Notes: generated by a model not told the origin, from the letters alone. Positions 33,778 through 46,231 are shown, counted from the first letter of the stretch. The stretch is 64,000 nt of DNA from Mycocentrospora acerina (GCA_022701365.1 JAKUHH010000391.1:61814-125813), one strand, 5' to 3'. Translations and numbers: made by a program.

Positions 33778-36430
33778 GGTCGGAATTATCAAGTCCTCGA
33801 GCAAATAAAGCAGAGAATCCTTCTGGATTTACCCATAAACTTGGGTCAAGCAACTCTTATACTACTCCCCCTCTTGGCATAAATGTATCAGCTATTATAT
33901 CCGTTAGAGCTCATTCAGGCCTGTTTGCCGCATCGTGGTGCCATCCATCCCCACAGTTTGCCCCGTTACATCACATCACTGTTGAGGCTTGTCGTGCATC
34001 GGTGCATGACAGTCGGATTTTTCTGCAGCCAAGCACTGGTCCACCTTTTTCATCGGCGTATCAACTTCCGCATTCAGGCATCCGATGGATGCGGGGATGC
34101 TGATCTCCTGGAGTTGTCGCAAGCTGGTTTGTTGGTTCCAAGGTTGTCTACTGAAGATGTTGTGTGGTTGGTTCGTTGGGCAGCCATTGATGTAATTTCG
34201 TGCTCTGAATAGCGAGTAGCCCACCACCACCATATTTTGCTAACCCAGAGATAACTCGTTCTTTTGCTGGTGACGACTCAGCAAATCCTACGTTCAATTT
34301 GAGCCGCATTGAATGTGCATGCGACTAGTCTATCGCCCCGCCTTGAGCCCGTGGGTAAACATCGGCGATGAGCAAAGATGGGCAAAATTACTGGTTTTTG
34401 CCGTGTCCGATGTCACCCGATTCGTGAGCGCGAGCGCTTGGATGCGACGTTGACTTGCTAGTGTCGCACAGCGTGGGGTGTTATGTCAACCTTAAACCTC
34501 GTTCGCTCACGCAAGCTCCGACATCCATAAAAGTCGGGGAACGGTACGAAGACGGCATAGTTGGCTTGGAGTGGTGTGGACAGATATTGCGCAAAGACTC
34601 TGAGAAGTGGTAGACATGAGGGAAAGATTGCTAAGTTGAGCACCAAAAAGTGCACTCTCAGACTTTCCTGCTTGATGTATTGCTTACAATGAAAGGTAAA
34701 TATGACCTTTAACACGAAATACTTTACTCCAGTCTCCACCCCACAGTTGCACTCAGTCGGCATCCTACACGCCACCAAGCATATGCCGACTCGGCTTTAG
34801 ACAAGGTCAAGCCCCCACGTTTCTCCACAACCCCATCCCCAACTCCAGGTTCTCCGACTTTTCTGCCAAGCACACAGTCCAGGAACAGAAAGAAAACCCT
34901 CGGACAACCAAATTCCGGAAGCGTACCAATGCGATACGTCGAGCTTTCAGATCTTTGTTGAACATGACATGACACAAGACAATAGTGGAAAACGTCACAT
35001 GAAACGGTATGCTGAAGCGGCAATTGGGCTTTGCTTAACCTGAGAAGCTTAAAGCTTGAAAATAGAGGGGAAACCAATTGGATGTTCATATCTTGCAACC
35101 TACAATGGTTTGTGCAATTCCTGGAGTGCAGTTTGCACTATGAGGTTACGTCGGCAAGATGTCGCCCCAGGAACCGAATCACGAATCATCGTCACCCACT
35201 CTCTCGTTCATGTGGATACGCAAGAGAAATTAATTGGTATCGGTACGAGCAGATCCCCAGGAAATTTTTTCGAGTCTTGTTTCACGTCTCGATTCTAATC
35301 TAGTAGGGCAATTCTAGACCGCATCCATGCACTTACAAATGTCAGCCAAAGGCATGACAAGCACTTAACCCTGACACAGTTTTTCATCACAGGACGAATA
35401 CTCCCAATGTTTTTCATTAAGAGTGCTTGGTCTACATTATTTTATTGTTATCAACTGTGGCCTGCTGACATCGCCGCCTGAAAGTTCTTCGACATTGTTC
35501 ATGAATGTGTGTACAACGTATCAGCACCTCATCAACAGCAACACTTAGCTTCTTTTTAGTAATCTCCATCGAATTCTCTCCTTTCTCCCAGCGAAGCGCT
35601 TCACTAGAGTTACTGTGGTTGCAGCACCTCGTCGTGCCGGCCGTTCAGCATTAGTAAAGTTCATTAACCCCACGCTTCGTCGGGAATATCATATGGAGGT
35701 TCTGCGCGAGGAAGCGGTATCCCGCCGTCTCTTGGTCCGCGAGCTGCTGTGTAAACGAATTGAAACCGTTGCTGCTAAAAATCTAACCATAACATAATGC
35801 TGCGTAATGCTCTCATCGCTGAGTAACGAACTTTAGTCCTTCATGACATGATTATAAAGAAGTGTTAACATAACACTCCGCAGTCGTCGCTGGAGATGAA
35901 TTAACTAGATCATATTATTCTCTGGCAAACGCACTGAATTGCGGGGTTTGCCGCGGAAGATGTGTTTACACCTGTGGTAGAACTTAACTTACTAGTGAGT
36001 GCAGCCGTCGAGTCGCGAGACAACTGCTAGAAGAGCTTGAGATGTGAGACAAGGGGTGTCATTGTACTCACGTGTGACCTCCCCAGCAGCTTGTTAGCAG
36101 CGATAACTTTGAGCAGGGGTTTGCATTATACTGCTCGATCTATGGAAACACTGACGAAGCAATATCATATGCCTTTACCTATGTACTATTCTGGAAAGAA
36201 AAAAAGCTGGACATTCGAAAAAAACATTGGCATATGCCGGAAGAAGAAGTAAATGAGCTAATAGGAAGGGTATATGTCACCCTCTCCCCTCTCCCCGAAA
36301 AGATTTAAAAGGGTGTTTCGAGAATCAACGTTGTTCAATCAAGTCTTCGGATCATGTCTACGAGACATGACAGTTGGCCCGGGAAAACATGGCCAAGCCG
36401 AATCATGTGCACAATCCCACCTATCGCCAC
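33778..36430. other. Gene-poor region, AT-leaning
   Basis: About 2.65 kb with no supported gene. A minus-strand frame at 34724-35098 and a plus-strand 60-codon frame at 35615-35797 (Arg/Leu-rich, GTG start, more GC-rich than its surroundings) were examined; neither shows a domain. The latter could be a relic of an older coding sequence. Confidence 0.5.
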
Positions 36431-38280
36431 TCAATTGTCATCTTTAGCATCTTTCCCATCTTCGTTGTCATCATCGTCATCGTCATCCTTCTTCCCTTCC
36501 ACAGTCTCCATCTCTACCGCCCCGCTTACAGCCCCCTTCGCATCCCTAGTCACAAACCTATACCTCCCACCCTCCCAGAGATCTTTGAACGTCAACTCCT
36601 TCGTCCTACCTAAACTCTCAATCGCGCTAATACGATCGAGTGTCGCCTCTAGGAACTCCTCGAAGCCAGGCTCGGAGCAGATCTCATCAAAGGCGCGCTG
36701 CATAGGCACCGAGTCTGCGCGCACCATGGCGTGTGAATCGATGCTGAATATGGAGAGATCATGGTGCTTGCGGATGAAGTCGGAGCGCGTCATGATGAAG
36801 CGTGCCCGGTGGAGGGGGATAAAGGGTAGGATGTGGCCTGTGTCTGGATCATAGGTTTGGTCCATGGTTTTGGAGAGTTTGTAAAGGGCATTAGCGAGGA
36901 CCATTGCTGTAGACTAGCATGAATTAGTCATTCTGATCAAGCGATGATGAGTGAGAAGTGGGAACGTACCGCATATTTCTGCTGATCCATCACGTCGTCG
37001 TCCATTTCCTCGCCGAGAATAGCACAGTTGTTAAGGAACCAGATCTTCTCAATCTCGCAAATTTGATCGCATTTGTCTAGCATGTCCGGAGATTTGGCGA
37101 CACGGTTGAGGAATGTGAGACGGCCACCGATTCTGTCGTATACATCAGCCAAAAGTGCGTCGCCCGGCTTCTCATGCCAGTATTTCATTCGATAGTTTCT
37201 GAGGGCTTGCATAGCGCGGTCTTTACAGAGGTCCTTGATTTGATGGACCTCCATTCGAGTGGCATGATGCTTAAGTCGCTCAAACACCCAATATTTGTCC
37301 GAATTAATGATGACAGTTGCGAGGTTGGACGCTGCCCACTGCTCTGCGCGCTGCTGGATAAGTTCAAGCAGATTTCGACCATCCTCATCGTCGTCGATTA
37401 GATGCGCTTGGTTGATGATGAGGATGAGTGGCCTCCCTATTTTGGCTCGTCGTCGCAACGCCACTTTTTCCAGTTTGTTGAACGCTCGCTCGATGTCTAA
37501 AATGGCTCCGGCATCGCGTGGCCCACGGATAGAGAACAAAGACCCAATGTTGTCTTCGTGGTATTCAAAATCCAAACAACGTCCAAGACGGACACGGAAC
37601 ACTTCAAGATCTGCGTGGGCTTCCATCATGGAACATCCCTCTCCATTAATCTTGGACATGGCATCGATCAACATGGAGCTCTTTCCAGTACCCTTTTCGC
37701 CAAGCAACAGATGGTAGCGACCCTTAGTCTCACCCGATATGATCTTGTTAATCTTGTCCTGCTCGTCACGTGGAATCCAACGGTCGTATTCAGTGTCGTC
37801 CTTGTTTTCCAATACCTCAGCCTGTGTAGGTTCTCTTGGGATTTCCTTACCAGTGGCGGCAAGGTCAAGAACTGGGTCACCCTCTCTGAAGGCATTCTCC
37901 ATCTTCTCAAGTACGTTCCACTTGTAGTATTTGGTGTAGCCAATGCCCACGCATGCTAGGATAAAGATGCTAGCACCAGTTGTCGCCGCGGACTCGAACA
38001 TTTTCCATCCCGTTGCCTTCCATTGCTCCTTCTTTGCCTCACGCTCCTCCTCTTCGTTGATGTGCTCGGTCGCATCGTCAATTGGATTGGGCGTGTCATT
38101 CCCCGGCGCTGGAGGGCCAGATTGGCCACTGAGTCCGCGGGCAAAAGGAGGTCGACTCGACCGGAGTTCAACAGGACCAGCCTGCTGTAGTGTGCGCAGA
38201 CTAGGATGTGGCTGCTGGCGCTTGCACGCGATGAAGCAACGCGCAAGTGAGGTCCGGGCGACGGATCGTAACATTAACAT
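36431..38280 (-). CDS. Mitochondrial membrane-anchored AAA-type P-loop ATPase
   Basis: Exons are 38280-36970 and 36913-36431, giving 597 aa. The N-terminus is Arg/Ser-rich without acids (MLMLRSVARTSLARCF), as in mitochondrial presequences. One hydrophobic segment (TTGASIFILACVGIGYTKYY, about residues 100-120) would anchor it in the inner membrane. Walker A is GEKGTGKSS near 190. The strand expected to carry Walker B reads LILIINQAHLIDDDEDG, with Asn-Gln in place of Asp-Glu. The second half is helical with a winged-helix-like region and ends in an acidic Asp run (DDDDDDDNEDGKDAKDD). It matches a conserved fungal group of AAA/STAND-like proteins of unknown role. The first 56-bp intron option keeps the frame, joining KYA to STAMVLAN. 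The gene diverges from cluA. Confidence 0.78.
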
Positions 38281-38937
38281 TATGCGTGTCGCGTAAGAGA
38301 CGCGTGCCAAATGGGGACACGACTAAGACACGCAGGCCAAGAAGAATAAGAAGACAAAGAAGAAAAAGAGAGCTAAATGAGAGACAGAGACATGTGCTTG
38401 GTCAGTGATGGACTGCGATGAAGAATACGCCAGGAGACGCGCAAGACGGCTTGTGAGGGGGTTTGTAATGATGCCGCACGCTGAGAGACTAGTGGAGATT
38501 CGTGGCTGAGTCGTTTCCATGGCATGGTGGGGAGATGTAGGTAGCAAAAGGAGCCACATTCTTGCTGCAGACAGCTCAACCGTTGTGAATAGACGTACGC
38601 GGCCAAACGGCCTCGAGATGCGACGAGCACAGAAATCCCAACCAACTGGAAGCAATCGTCAGCTGGAGTAAGCGTGCATCCATGTGGCTTCCGAGATTCC
38701 GAGCGCATCCTTGTCGACGTCACGTGGGGCTGCAAATCAGCTTGCGGTTCCAGCCGAAATGTAAAAAAACATTCGTAGTGCAAATCGCTGTGGTTCCCTC
38801 CCCACCACAGCGTCAACGCATGCCATTGTACATTAATGCGTTTCTCCTGTGTATCACCTCCATCATACAAAACCCTTCCTTCCTTCTGCAGCCGTTCTTT
38901 CCCGGAGTTGTAGTCTTTTGTCGAATCCTTCGCAGCC
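38281..38937. promoter_or_regulatory. Divergent promoter region between the AAA ATPase and cluA
   Basis: 657 bp separate the two start codons, so both promoters lie here. Several CACGTGG/CGTCACGTG-like and CCACCACAG motifs are visible near 38719 and 38803. No site is assigned to a factor. Confidence 0.5.
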
Positions 38938-41900
38938 ATGGCCGCTAGCAGCAATGACGCTGCTAAGAATGGTATGCCCTCCGTGCCCGCACACGACATT
39001 GACCACCACCACCAAAAACACTGTCCTGTGCAGCCCTTGTCACACAACCCATGGCTAACCACAATGACACAGCAGACGTCGCTACGACGCCGGCTGCCGA
39101 GCAGAGTGCAGATGCCCAGGCCGAGCAAAATGTAGAGGAAGGTGTCGATGGCCAGCAGCCAGACAGTATGTGGTGCTATGCATGCCTGAGGCTAGATGCG
39201 ACCGAGGAAGCTAACAGCGTGCAGATATCTTCCAGGTCACCATCAAGCTGCCCAACGAGCCGCATGAGATGCCCATGACTGTGCGTCTCGACTATGACCA
39301 TTCTTTGTCTACACCACTTATACTTTGCAGATTTCCACAGCCGAGCAAGTGCAAGACCTCCGCCAATCCATCATCGAACTCCCTCACACCTTCCAGTACT
39401 CTTGCTTCCACCTGGAGCACGAGGGCAAGCGCATCAACGACTACGTCGAGCTGTCCGAGGTTGAGGGCCTCAAGGCCGACTCGGTGTTGAACCTGGTGCA
39501 GGACCCATATACGGAGAAGGAGGCCAGATTACATGTGATTCGCATTCGAGAGCTCATCGGCGCGGCTGGTGACCGTGTCGACACCCTGCACGGTGTGTTG
39601 GCTGGCCTCTCGCTGCACGACACTGTTGGACTTGAACAGCCTGGAAAGGCAACCGAGGATGGTCCCGAGCAGTCACCGCTGGCCGACTACGACTTCAAGT
39701 CCTCAGGAGCTGTCAAGACCCTCCTGCCACCGCCACAAGACCCCGCCCCGAAGACGATAAAGTCCATCGCGGTCTCGCCATGGAATCCCCCACCATACCA
39801 CTTGCGAGCAAAAGGTCACCTCCTTTACCTGGTAGCGACGACCAATGAGAATGAACAGCACCACATCACCAGCCACGTCTCGGGCTTCTACGTCAACAAG
39901 TCATCCAATGCCAGCTTCGACCCATCCCCGCGTCAGGCACCAAAAGCCCGTCAAGCGCATTCGCTCCTTACTCTTCTTGAGGACCTCTCACCCTCCTTCC
40001 GCACCTCTTTCCAGGAGCTGCTTGAGCACAATGCGAAGAAGGAGCTTCTTACCATCTTCCAGCTTTCAAATGCCATCCCTGCGAACCCTTGGTTGGTTCC
40101 CGCACCAACATCCTCGCTAACTACACATCAGCCGGATCTGGCGCGGACACAAGAGAGCTACCTGATATCTGGGGTCGAAAATACTGAGACTCTCCGCGAC
40201 TGGAATGAAGAGTTCCAGTCTACTCGCGAGATGCCAAAGGAGGCTGTACATGACCGCGTGTTCCGCGAGCGCCTCACTTCAAAGCTGTTCGCTGACTACA
40301 ACGACGCCGCAACTCGCGGAGCTATGCTTGTCGCGCGTGGAGAAATCGCACCTTTGAACCCCACAGAGGCAAGAGATGCACAGATTTTCGTCTACAACAA
40401 CATCTTCTACTCCTTTGGTGCTGACGGCGTTGGCACATTCGGTACTGAGGGTGGCGACGAGGCCGCTCGTGTAGCTGTGGGCAAGGATGTCGTCGGTGTG
40501 CGCGCAGTTAACAACCTCGATATTCCTAACCTGTTCACCTCCGGAACGGTAGTTGTCGACTATCTCGGAAAGCGTATTGTTGGTCAAAGCATCGTGCCAG
40601 GTATCTTCAAGCAGCGAGACCCCGGAGAGCATCAGATTGACTACGGTGCGGTTGAGGGCAAGGAAATTGTTGCAGATGACAAGTCGTTTGTTCCCTTGTT
40701 CGAGGTGCTTTCCAAGGCTCTACGTGTCAAGAAGCATCCCGTTTGGGACAAAGACAACGTCCGACACGAGCTTGAGGCAAGTGTTGAAACCAAGGGTCTC
40801 ATTGGTACCGATGGCCGACGTTACGCCCTCGACCTCTACCGTCTCACACCATTGGACGTATCTTGGATTGAGGCTTACTGGAGTGAGCCTGGCAAAGATG
40901 ACGAGGCGAAGCCAAAGGATAAGGACTACCCTCACCGCATGGCCACTCTACGCCCTGAGCTTGTCGAGTCATACGGCAGACTCAAACTGAGGGAGTACGT
41001 CAAGAATGAACTAGCAAAGAGGACGAAGAAAGAAGAGCCCACTGCCACAAAGGCAGTGAAGGAGGATGAGAGCTCTTCTGAGGAGGAATCCTCTGAAGAG
41101 GAAGAGGACTCGGAGGAGGACTCGGATGATTCGGAAGAGGAGTCAGAGTCAAAGCCCAAAGCAAAGTCGAAGAAGGTTGCCAAGGCCGAGAAGAAGGAAG
41201 CGGAAAAGAAGGAGGCAGAGTCGACGGAGGTGGAGAAGAAGGACGAGGCTGAGCCAGAGCAAGACCGCGTCGACATTTCCGGATTTTCATTCGCACTCAA
41301 CCCGGATGTCTTTTCTGGCCAGAACCCGCAAACCGAGGAAGATAAGAAGGAGTGGGCTCAAGACGAGGCCGAGGTCCGCGCTGCCTGCGAACACCTTCTG
41401 TCTGAAGTCATTCCCCGTATGATTCAGGAGCTCCAAGATGGCGAGGTCGGCTTCCCGATGGATGGCCAGTCTTTGAGCACTCTGTTGCACAAGCGTGGTG
41501 TCAACGTCCGCTATCTTGGTAAGATTGCTGAGCTTTCAGACAAGCCTGATCCTCGCCTGCAAGCTCTCAAGCGTCTGGTCGTTCAGGAGATGATCGCCCG
41601 TGGCTTCAAGCACTTTGCCAACTCCAAGCTGCGCAACGTTCCCGCACCATTTGCTGCTCCTTGTGTCGCACATCTCCTCAACTGTCTCCTTGGTGCTGAG
41701 GTCAGTGCTAAGCCTGTGGCAGAGTGCGACAGCAGCCTCAAGCCAATGTATCCCGAGGGTGACTTTAGCTTCGAGGAGCTGACGCCTGAATCGTTGAAGA
41801 AAGAGGTGGTTGCTCAGGTCGCTCTGCGGTACCGATATGATCTCGGTGAGCTGTGGATTGAGTCTGGTAAGCAGCTGCAGCTGTTCCGAGAGGTATCTCT

Positions 41901-43107
41901 CAAGTTGGGTCTTCAGTTGGAGAGTAAGCAGTATGCTTTCACCAAGGAGGCATTCACCAACGATGCTACTGCAGAGGCACCCACTGCCCCACAGACGAAC
42001 GGAAGCTCGGCCTCGAGCAAGAAGAAGAAGAACAACAAGGTTGCTTCCCCGGCGCGCGCCGCCAGCCCAGTTGTTAAACTCGCTCCTCAGACTTTCCACG
42101 CCGATGATGTCTTGAACGTTGTTCCTGTCATCAAGGAGGCTTCGCCAAAGAGTCTCCTCGCCGAAGAGGCTCTGGAAGCTGGTCGCATGTCCGTTGCTCA
42201 AGACCAGAAGGAGCTTGGACAGGAGCTGCTCCTGGAGTCCTTGCAACTGCATGAGCAGATCTACGGTGTTCTTCACCCTGAGGTCGCTCGCGCATACCAC
42301 ACTCTGTCGAATCTGCTCTTCAACTTGGGTGACAAGCAGTCCGCTCTTGAGCTTGCCCACAAGGCGGTTATTGTGTCAGAGCGTACTCTGGGTGTCGATC
42401 ACGCCGACACTGTACTTGCCTACCTGAACTTGGGTCTGTTTGAGCACGCAACGGACAACACCAAGAAGGCACTCGTTTATGTGCGTCATGCGCTCGAACT
42501 ATGGAAGATTATTTACGGCGCGGACCACCCTGACTCAATCACGACTCTCAACAACGCTGCCGTCATGCTCCAGGCTATGAAGCAGTACCACGAGTCGCGC
42601 ATCTGGTTCGAGGCTTCTCTCGCTATCTGCGAAGATGTTTCAGGCAAGACGTCGATCAACACAGCAACCCTCCTCTTCCAGACTGCCCAGTCCCTTGCTC
42701 TCGACAAAGACATGCGTGGTGCTGTCAACCGCATGCGCGAGTCTTACACAATCTTCAAGGATGTTCTCGGCGCTGAGGACCGCAATACCAAGGAGGCTGA
42801 AAGCTGGCTTGAACAGCTTACGCAGAGTGCTGTCGTACAGGCTAAGCAGCTCAATGATATTGCCAAGGGACGCATACGCCGTATCCAACTCACCGGCAGG
42901 AATCCTCTTCGGCCAGCAGCTCCCACGCCCTCGGTTGGCGAGGTGGCTGCTGCCGCAGGCCCGCAACGCACCGGCTCTGGTCGTATCGACCAGCGCAACA
43001 TTGAGGATTTGCTCAAGTACATTGAGGGTGACGCAACAAAGACCCCTGCGAAAAAGAGGACGCAAACCAACCCAAGGAGGAGGGGAGGTGTACCAAAGTC
43101 TTCGTAG
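38938..43107 (+). CDS. cluA: Clustered mitochondria protein CluA (Clu1/Tif31)
   Basis: Exons are 38938-38971, 39076-39165, 39225-39280 and 39331-43107, giving 1318 aa, close to the usual fungal length. All junctions were checked for phase. Order: CLU N-terminal domain (NIFQVTIKLPNEPHEMPMT to the helix STAEQVQDLRQSII); GSKIP-like segment (HLRAKGHLLYLVATTNENEQHHITSHVSGFYVN, in part); central CLU domain (NEEFQSTREMPKEAVHDRVFRERLTSKL onward); a highly acidic then Lys-rich insert (about residues 575-650); eIF3 p135-like region; and C-terminal TPR repeats (LLLESLQLHEQIYGVLHPEVA, AVIVSERTLGVDHADT, ALELWKIIYGADHPDS). Clu proteins bind mRNAs of mitochondrial proteins at the outer membrane and keep mitochondria dispersed; yeast Tif31 associates with eIF3. 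The three small 5' introns are typical. Confidence 0.93.
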
Positions 43108-43809
43108 ACGCTGCTTGGGAGGTCATCGTGTTTGATGCTGTCCAGCATGTCTTCTCTCACGGGATAAAAGCTTTGCATTCGTGCGCTGCACCAGGCGCTT
43201 GTACCAATATTGTTCATTGTATCTGATCATCATCATCAGCACGGCATGTACGGTTAGCAGTCTGGTGGGCTTTGACTCTCTGCAATTTTGTTTCAGTTCT
43301 TCTTCTTTCTCGGTTTTAGCAATGACGGTCATCTGGGAGTTTGGTCTGTTTGTGCAGATTTGGGGGCGGGTAACGGCCTGGTGATCGTAGCACCTTTTCT
43401 TGCCTGTTCGTAGAGTAGGGACGAGGCATGATACGAAGTGCATGGATAACGGGCTTGAACGCATGGACGCATGGACGAAAAGATGTATTTGTATTAAAAA
43501 ACCAAAACCAAAAGGTCTCCTCTTCTCAACCTGGACGCCTGTTGTTGACTTACATGCGTGAATGTTTGTGTCATCTGACGGACGAGAGATTGGACAGAAG
43601 CGGCCAGAGCAGAAGTGAACGACGTGTTTTGAAATGGTCCGTGCATGCTCCACCATGACGTTCCAAACACAAATCTTAGCTAGAAGCAACCAGTCTTCAC
43701 CCACACAACACCTCCCTCCCCGCAGCGCGCAGTCCTTCTCAGCGCAAAAAAGACGCGTTTTTCAGCTCGCTTCGTCTCTCTCGAGCCTCTGCGCGACCAG
43801 TACCTCGCA
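43108..43809. other. Intergenic region, cluA 3' flank and promoter of next gene
   Basis: About 700 bp. A minus-strand frame of 193 codons (43123-43704) crosses it but lacks domains and starts from weak context. Pyrimidine-rich leader sequence precedes 43810. Confidence 0.6.
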
Positions 43810-44876
43810 ATGGCATCTCCCAAACTCATCGATCGCGCCGAACCGGCCGTCGTCACGCACACTCGCGCGCCAGTGCGACGGTCGCGACTGCCCGCAGCCC
43901 TGCGCATCCCCATCTTGGTGGTGCTCAATATGGGCATCAACACGGCGCTGTGGTCTTTTGTTTCCAACTTCCTGAGCCCCGAGCTGGGTGCAGTTAGCAA
44001 GATTCCACACGAGACAGACAACTGGTCGTTGTATTCGCCAGGCGCAAGGGTGGCGATGCGCGTCGTGACTCTGTGGATGCAGTGGTACTTCAACTACGAC
44101 TGTAAGTCTTGCGTGCCGAGTGCGGAAATGGCGACAAATGGCTAATGTAAACAGTCTACGATGTCTCTGCGCTCACGGTCCTGACGCAGGCACCTTACGC
44201 GTACCTCCTGTCTACTTACTACGAAATCTCCACTCTCACTGTTGCGGCGCATATGAACATTGAAGTTCTGTCCATGGCTATTCCCACATATCTTCTGCGT
44301 CCACGCGCCGCCCTCCACGACAGGCGCACGCCGCTGCGCAACCGCTACCTGCTTGACAGCATGCAGGTGCAGTTGTCGAGCGCACTCCTCGCTATTGGCG
44401 TGTACGCCGTCGTCTTTTGGTGTGGCCTCCAATCTGGATTGCTCAACGTGTTCCTCGTGCGCTTTTTCGACATTCCCACACTTGAGGCCGCTCACAGCGA
44501 ATCACCCATGTCCATCTGCGCCAAGATCTTCACCGCAGGTTTTGCCGCGAAGAGCTTCCTGCTCAATCCTTCCATTGCCGCACAGCCATTAACTGCCACA
44601 CCTGTCAAGGTCTTTGATCCCGCATCTGCGACATTTACAGAGACTGTCAAGCACAACTTTTGGTTTTTCAGCAAGAGGACAAGGATACTAATTCAACAAA
44701 CGCTCATCTTGAACGCGTTTTTGTTCCTCAACTTGGTGCAGAAGCTGATGACACTTGATGGCACGGAGCTCATGGGCGCTGCAGGCTATGCGAGTGTCTG
44801 GGTAGCGGCAAATACGATAATCGCGGCATGGTACGTGTGGGTTGGTGACACAAGCGTTGATTACAACCCTATGTAA
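43810..44876 (+). CDS. Conserved fungal integral membrane protein of unknown function
   Basis: Exons are 43810-44101 and 44155-44876, giving 337 aa; the 53-bp intron begins GTAAGT and ends AACAG. A basic N-terminus (RAPVRRSRLPAALR) precedes the first helix (IPILVVLNMGINTALWSFV). Further hydrophobic segments lie near 87-125, 180-205 (LSSALLAIGVYAVVFWCGLQSGLLNVFLV) and 275-325 (ILIQQTLILNAFLFLNLVQ; AAGYASVWVAANTIIAAWYVWVG). This suggests about six membrane spans with short loops. I do not recognise a named family. No signal peptide, catalytic motif or transporter signature is seen. The start follows a CCTCGCA-ATG context and is the first ATG of the frame. Confidence 0.8.
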
Positions 44877-45224
44877 TTGATTTTGGGTATCGAAGAAAAC
44901 TTATTTATAATGAAGAGAGGCACACGCAGAGGAGCGGAAGGGAGAAGTGGAAGAAGTGCAGGTTCCGTGCGAGAGGCATGTGTGCAGTCCAGGCACAGGA
45001 GACGCGACCGGGAAGGCAGAAAGGAGAGGACAGCGCATTGGCACAGGCGGGTTGATTTGAATCTTTCCATCTCGCAGGACCCCACCTGTCTGGGCATTTA
45101 TCTTGGAGCATTGGAGTATATGTGTCTTTTTCTTCTTCATTATTGTCATATATTCACATGCATCATGCGCAATACTGAAAAAAAAACTCCTCAATCCATT
45201 CATCCATCCATCCCACGCTCCTCT
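44877..45224. other. Convergent intergenic region
   Basis: 348 bp between the stops of the membrane protein and the mutarotase. GA-rich then AT-rich; no gene. Confidence 0.7.
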
Positions 45225-45972
45225 CTATTCTACGTAAAACACCTCTTCTGTCTGTCCCCACCACCCGGGTCCATCTTTGCTCCCCACCGCACCCTCGACA
45301 GGCGACTCCTGCATCCCATCGGTCATACGCCACCACTCCTGCACCTTTGGGTTTGCCGCCATGCGCGTCATATCTGCGTCGAAGTTGTTGCCGATGTATT
45401 TGAACGAGGCGAAGAGCGTGGGGCGTGGGGTGAGGGAGAGGAATATCGAGTCTGTCAGGAAAAAAAAAAGGGGGTGGTTAGTTGATTTGCTAGTGCGGTG
45501 GAAGGTGTAAAGTGTAGAGCGTGGTAGCGCATAAAGTACAGTATGGGTAGAGAGTAGTGGGAGTGAGGGGTGGATCAAGATGGAAATGAAAATGAAAATG
45601 AAAACGAAAATAGAAGTAGAAATTAGAGAGGAGGAAAACTTACAATCTGCAATGTTTGAATCTTTGATTTGTTCGAGGACTTCGGGNAGAGCGTGGTAGC
45701 GCATAAAGTACAGTATGGGTAGAGAGTAGTGGGAGTGAGGGGTGGATCAAGATGGAAATGAAAATGAAAATGAAAACGAAAATAGAAGTAGAAATTAGAG
45801 AGGAGGAAAACTTACAATCTGCAATGTTTGAATCTTTGATTTGTTCGAGGACTTCGGGCCAGACTGCTGCGTGGCACTTTTTGTATTCTTCAATTGAGGA
45901 GGCGCGCAGGTAGAGCCATTGGCCTACGCGGCGCGGACCTTGGTATGGGGTTGTTGATGCGGGCTCAGACAT
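45225..45972 (-). CDS. L-rhamnose mutarotase (interrupted by an assembly duplication)
   Basis: Exons are 45972-45816 and 45451-45225, giving 127 aa. Exon 1 encodes GQWLYLRASSIEEYKKCHAAVWPEVL and exon 2 YSIFLSLTPRPTLFASFKYIG plus NNFDADMTRMAANPKVQEWW; these are the defining motifs of the RhaM/DUF718 family (Tyr, His, Trp-Trp active-site region). The enzyme interconverts alpha and beta anomers of L-rhamnose. As given, the intron is 364 bp because a 171-bp block (exon end plus intron) is present twice around an N at 45687; removing one copy leaves an ordinary 192-bp intron. The donor GTAAGT and the polypyrimidine-AG acceptor are intact. It lies 259 bp downstream of the GH78 gene on the same strand, as expected of a rhamnose-use cluster. 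Confidence 0.87.
45516..45858. repeat. Perfect 171-bp direct duplication around a single N
   Basis: 45516-45686 and 45688-45858 are identical over 171 bp and are separated by one N at 45687. The copy includes the 3' end of mutarotase exon 1 and the start of its intron. Perfect identity plus N spacer points to two contig ends that overlap but were not merged. Confidence 0.95.
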
Positions 45973-46231
45973 TTTTGGCGAGAGTTTTGGGGCAGATTGG
46001 CAGAGCTGTTGTGGCTGTAGGAGGGTTTTTTGTGGGATGTAGTGGAGGGTGGTTTAAGCTTGATGGAGGGGTGTGGGGAAGCTTTCTTTGGAGGGGAGCT
46101 TTTGGTCGGTGGGGGATGGGCCGAGACATGGAGCTGCGGGGTGGGATAGGCCGAAAAGAATATCACGAAAAATATAGCAGACAGCTAGTTGGTTGGATAA
46201 GGTTGCATTATTTGCTTGATTAGGACAATGT

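Noticed and set aside
35615..35797. 60-codon plus-strand frame, Arg/Leu-rich and more GC-rich than its surroundings
   Set aside because: Starts at GTG, is short and unrecognised; possible relic but no support for a gene.
43123..43704. 193-codon minus-strand frame downstream of cluA
   Set aside because: No family features; it crosses the cluA 3' flank and a promoter region.
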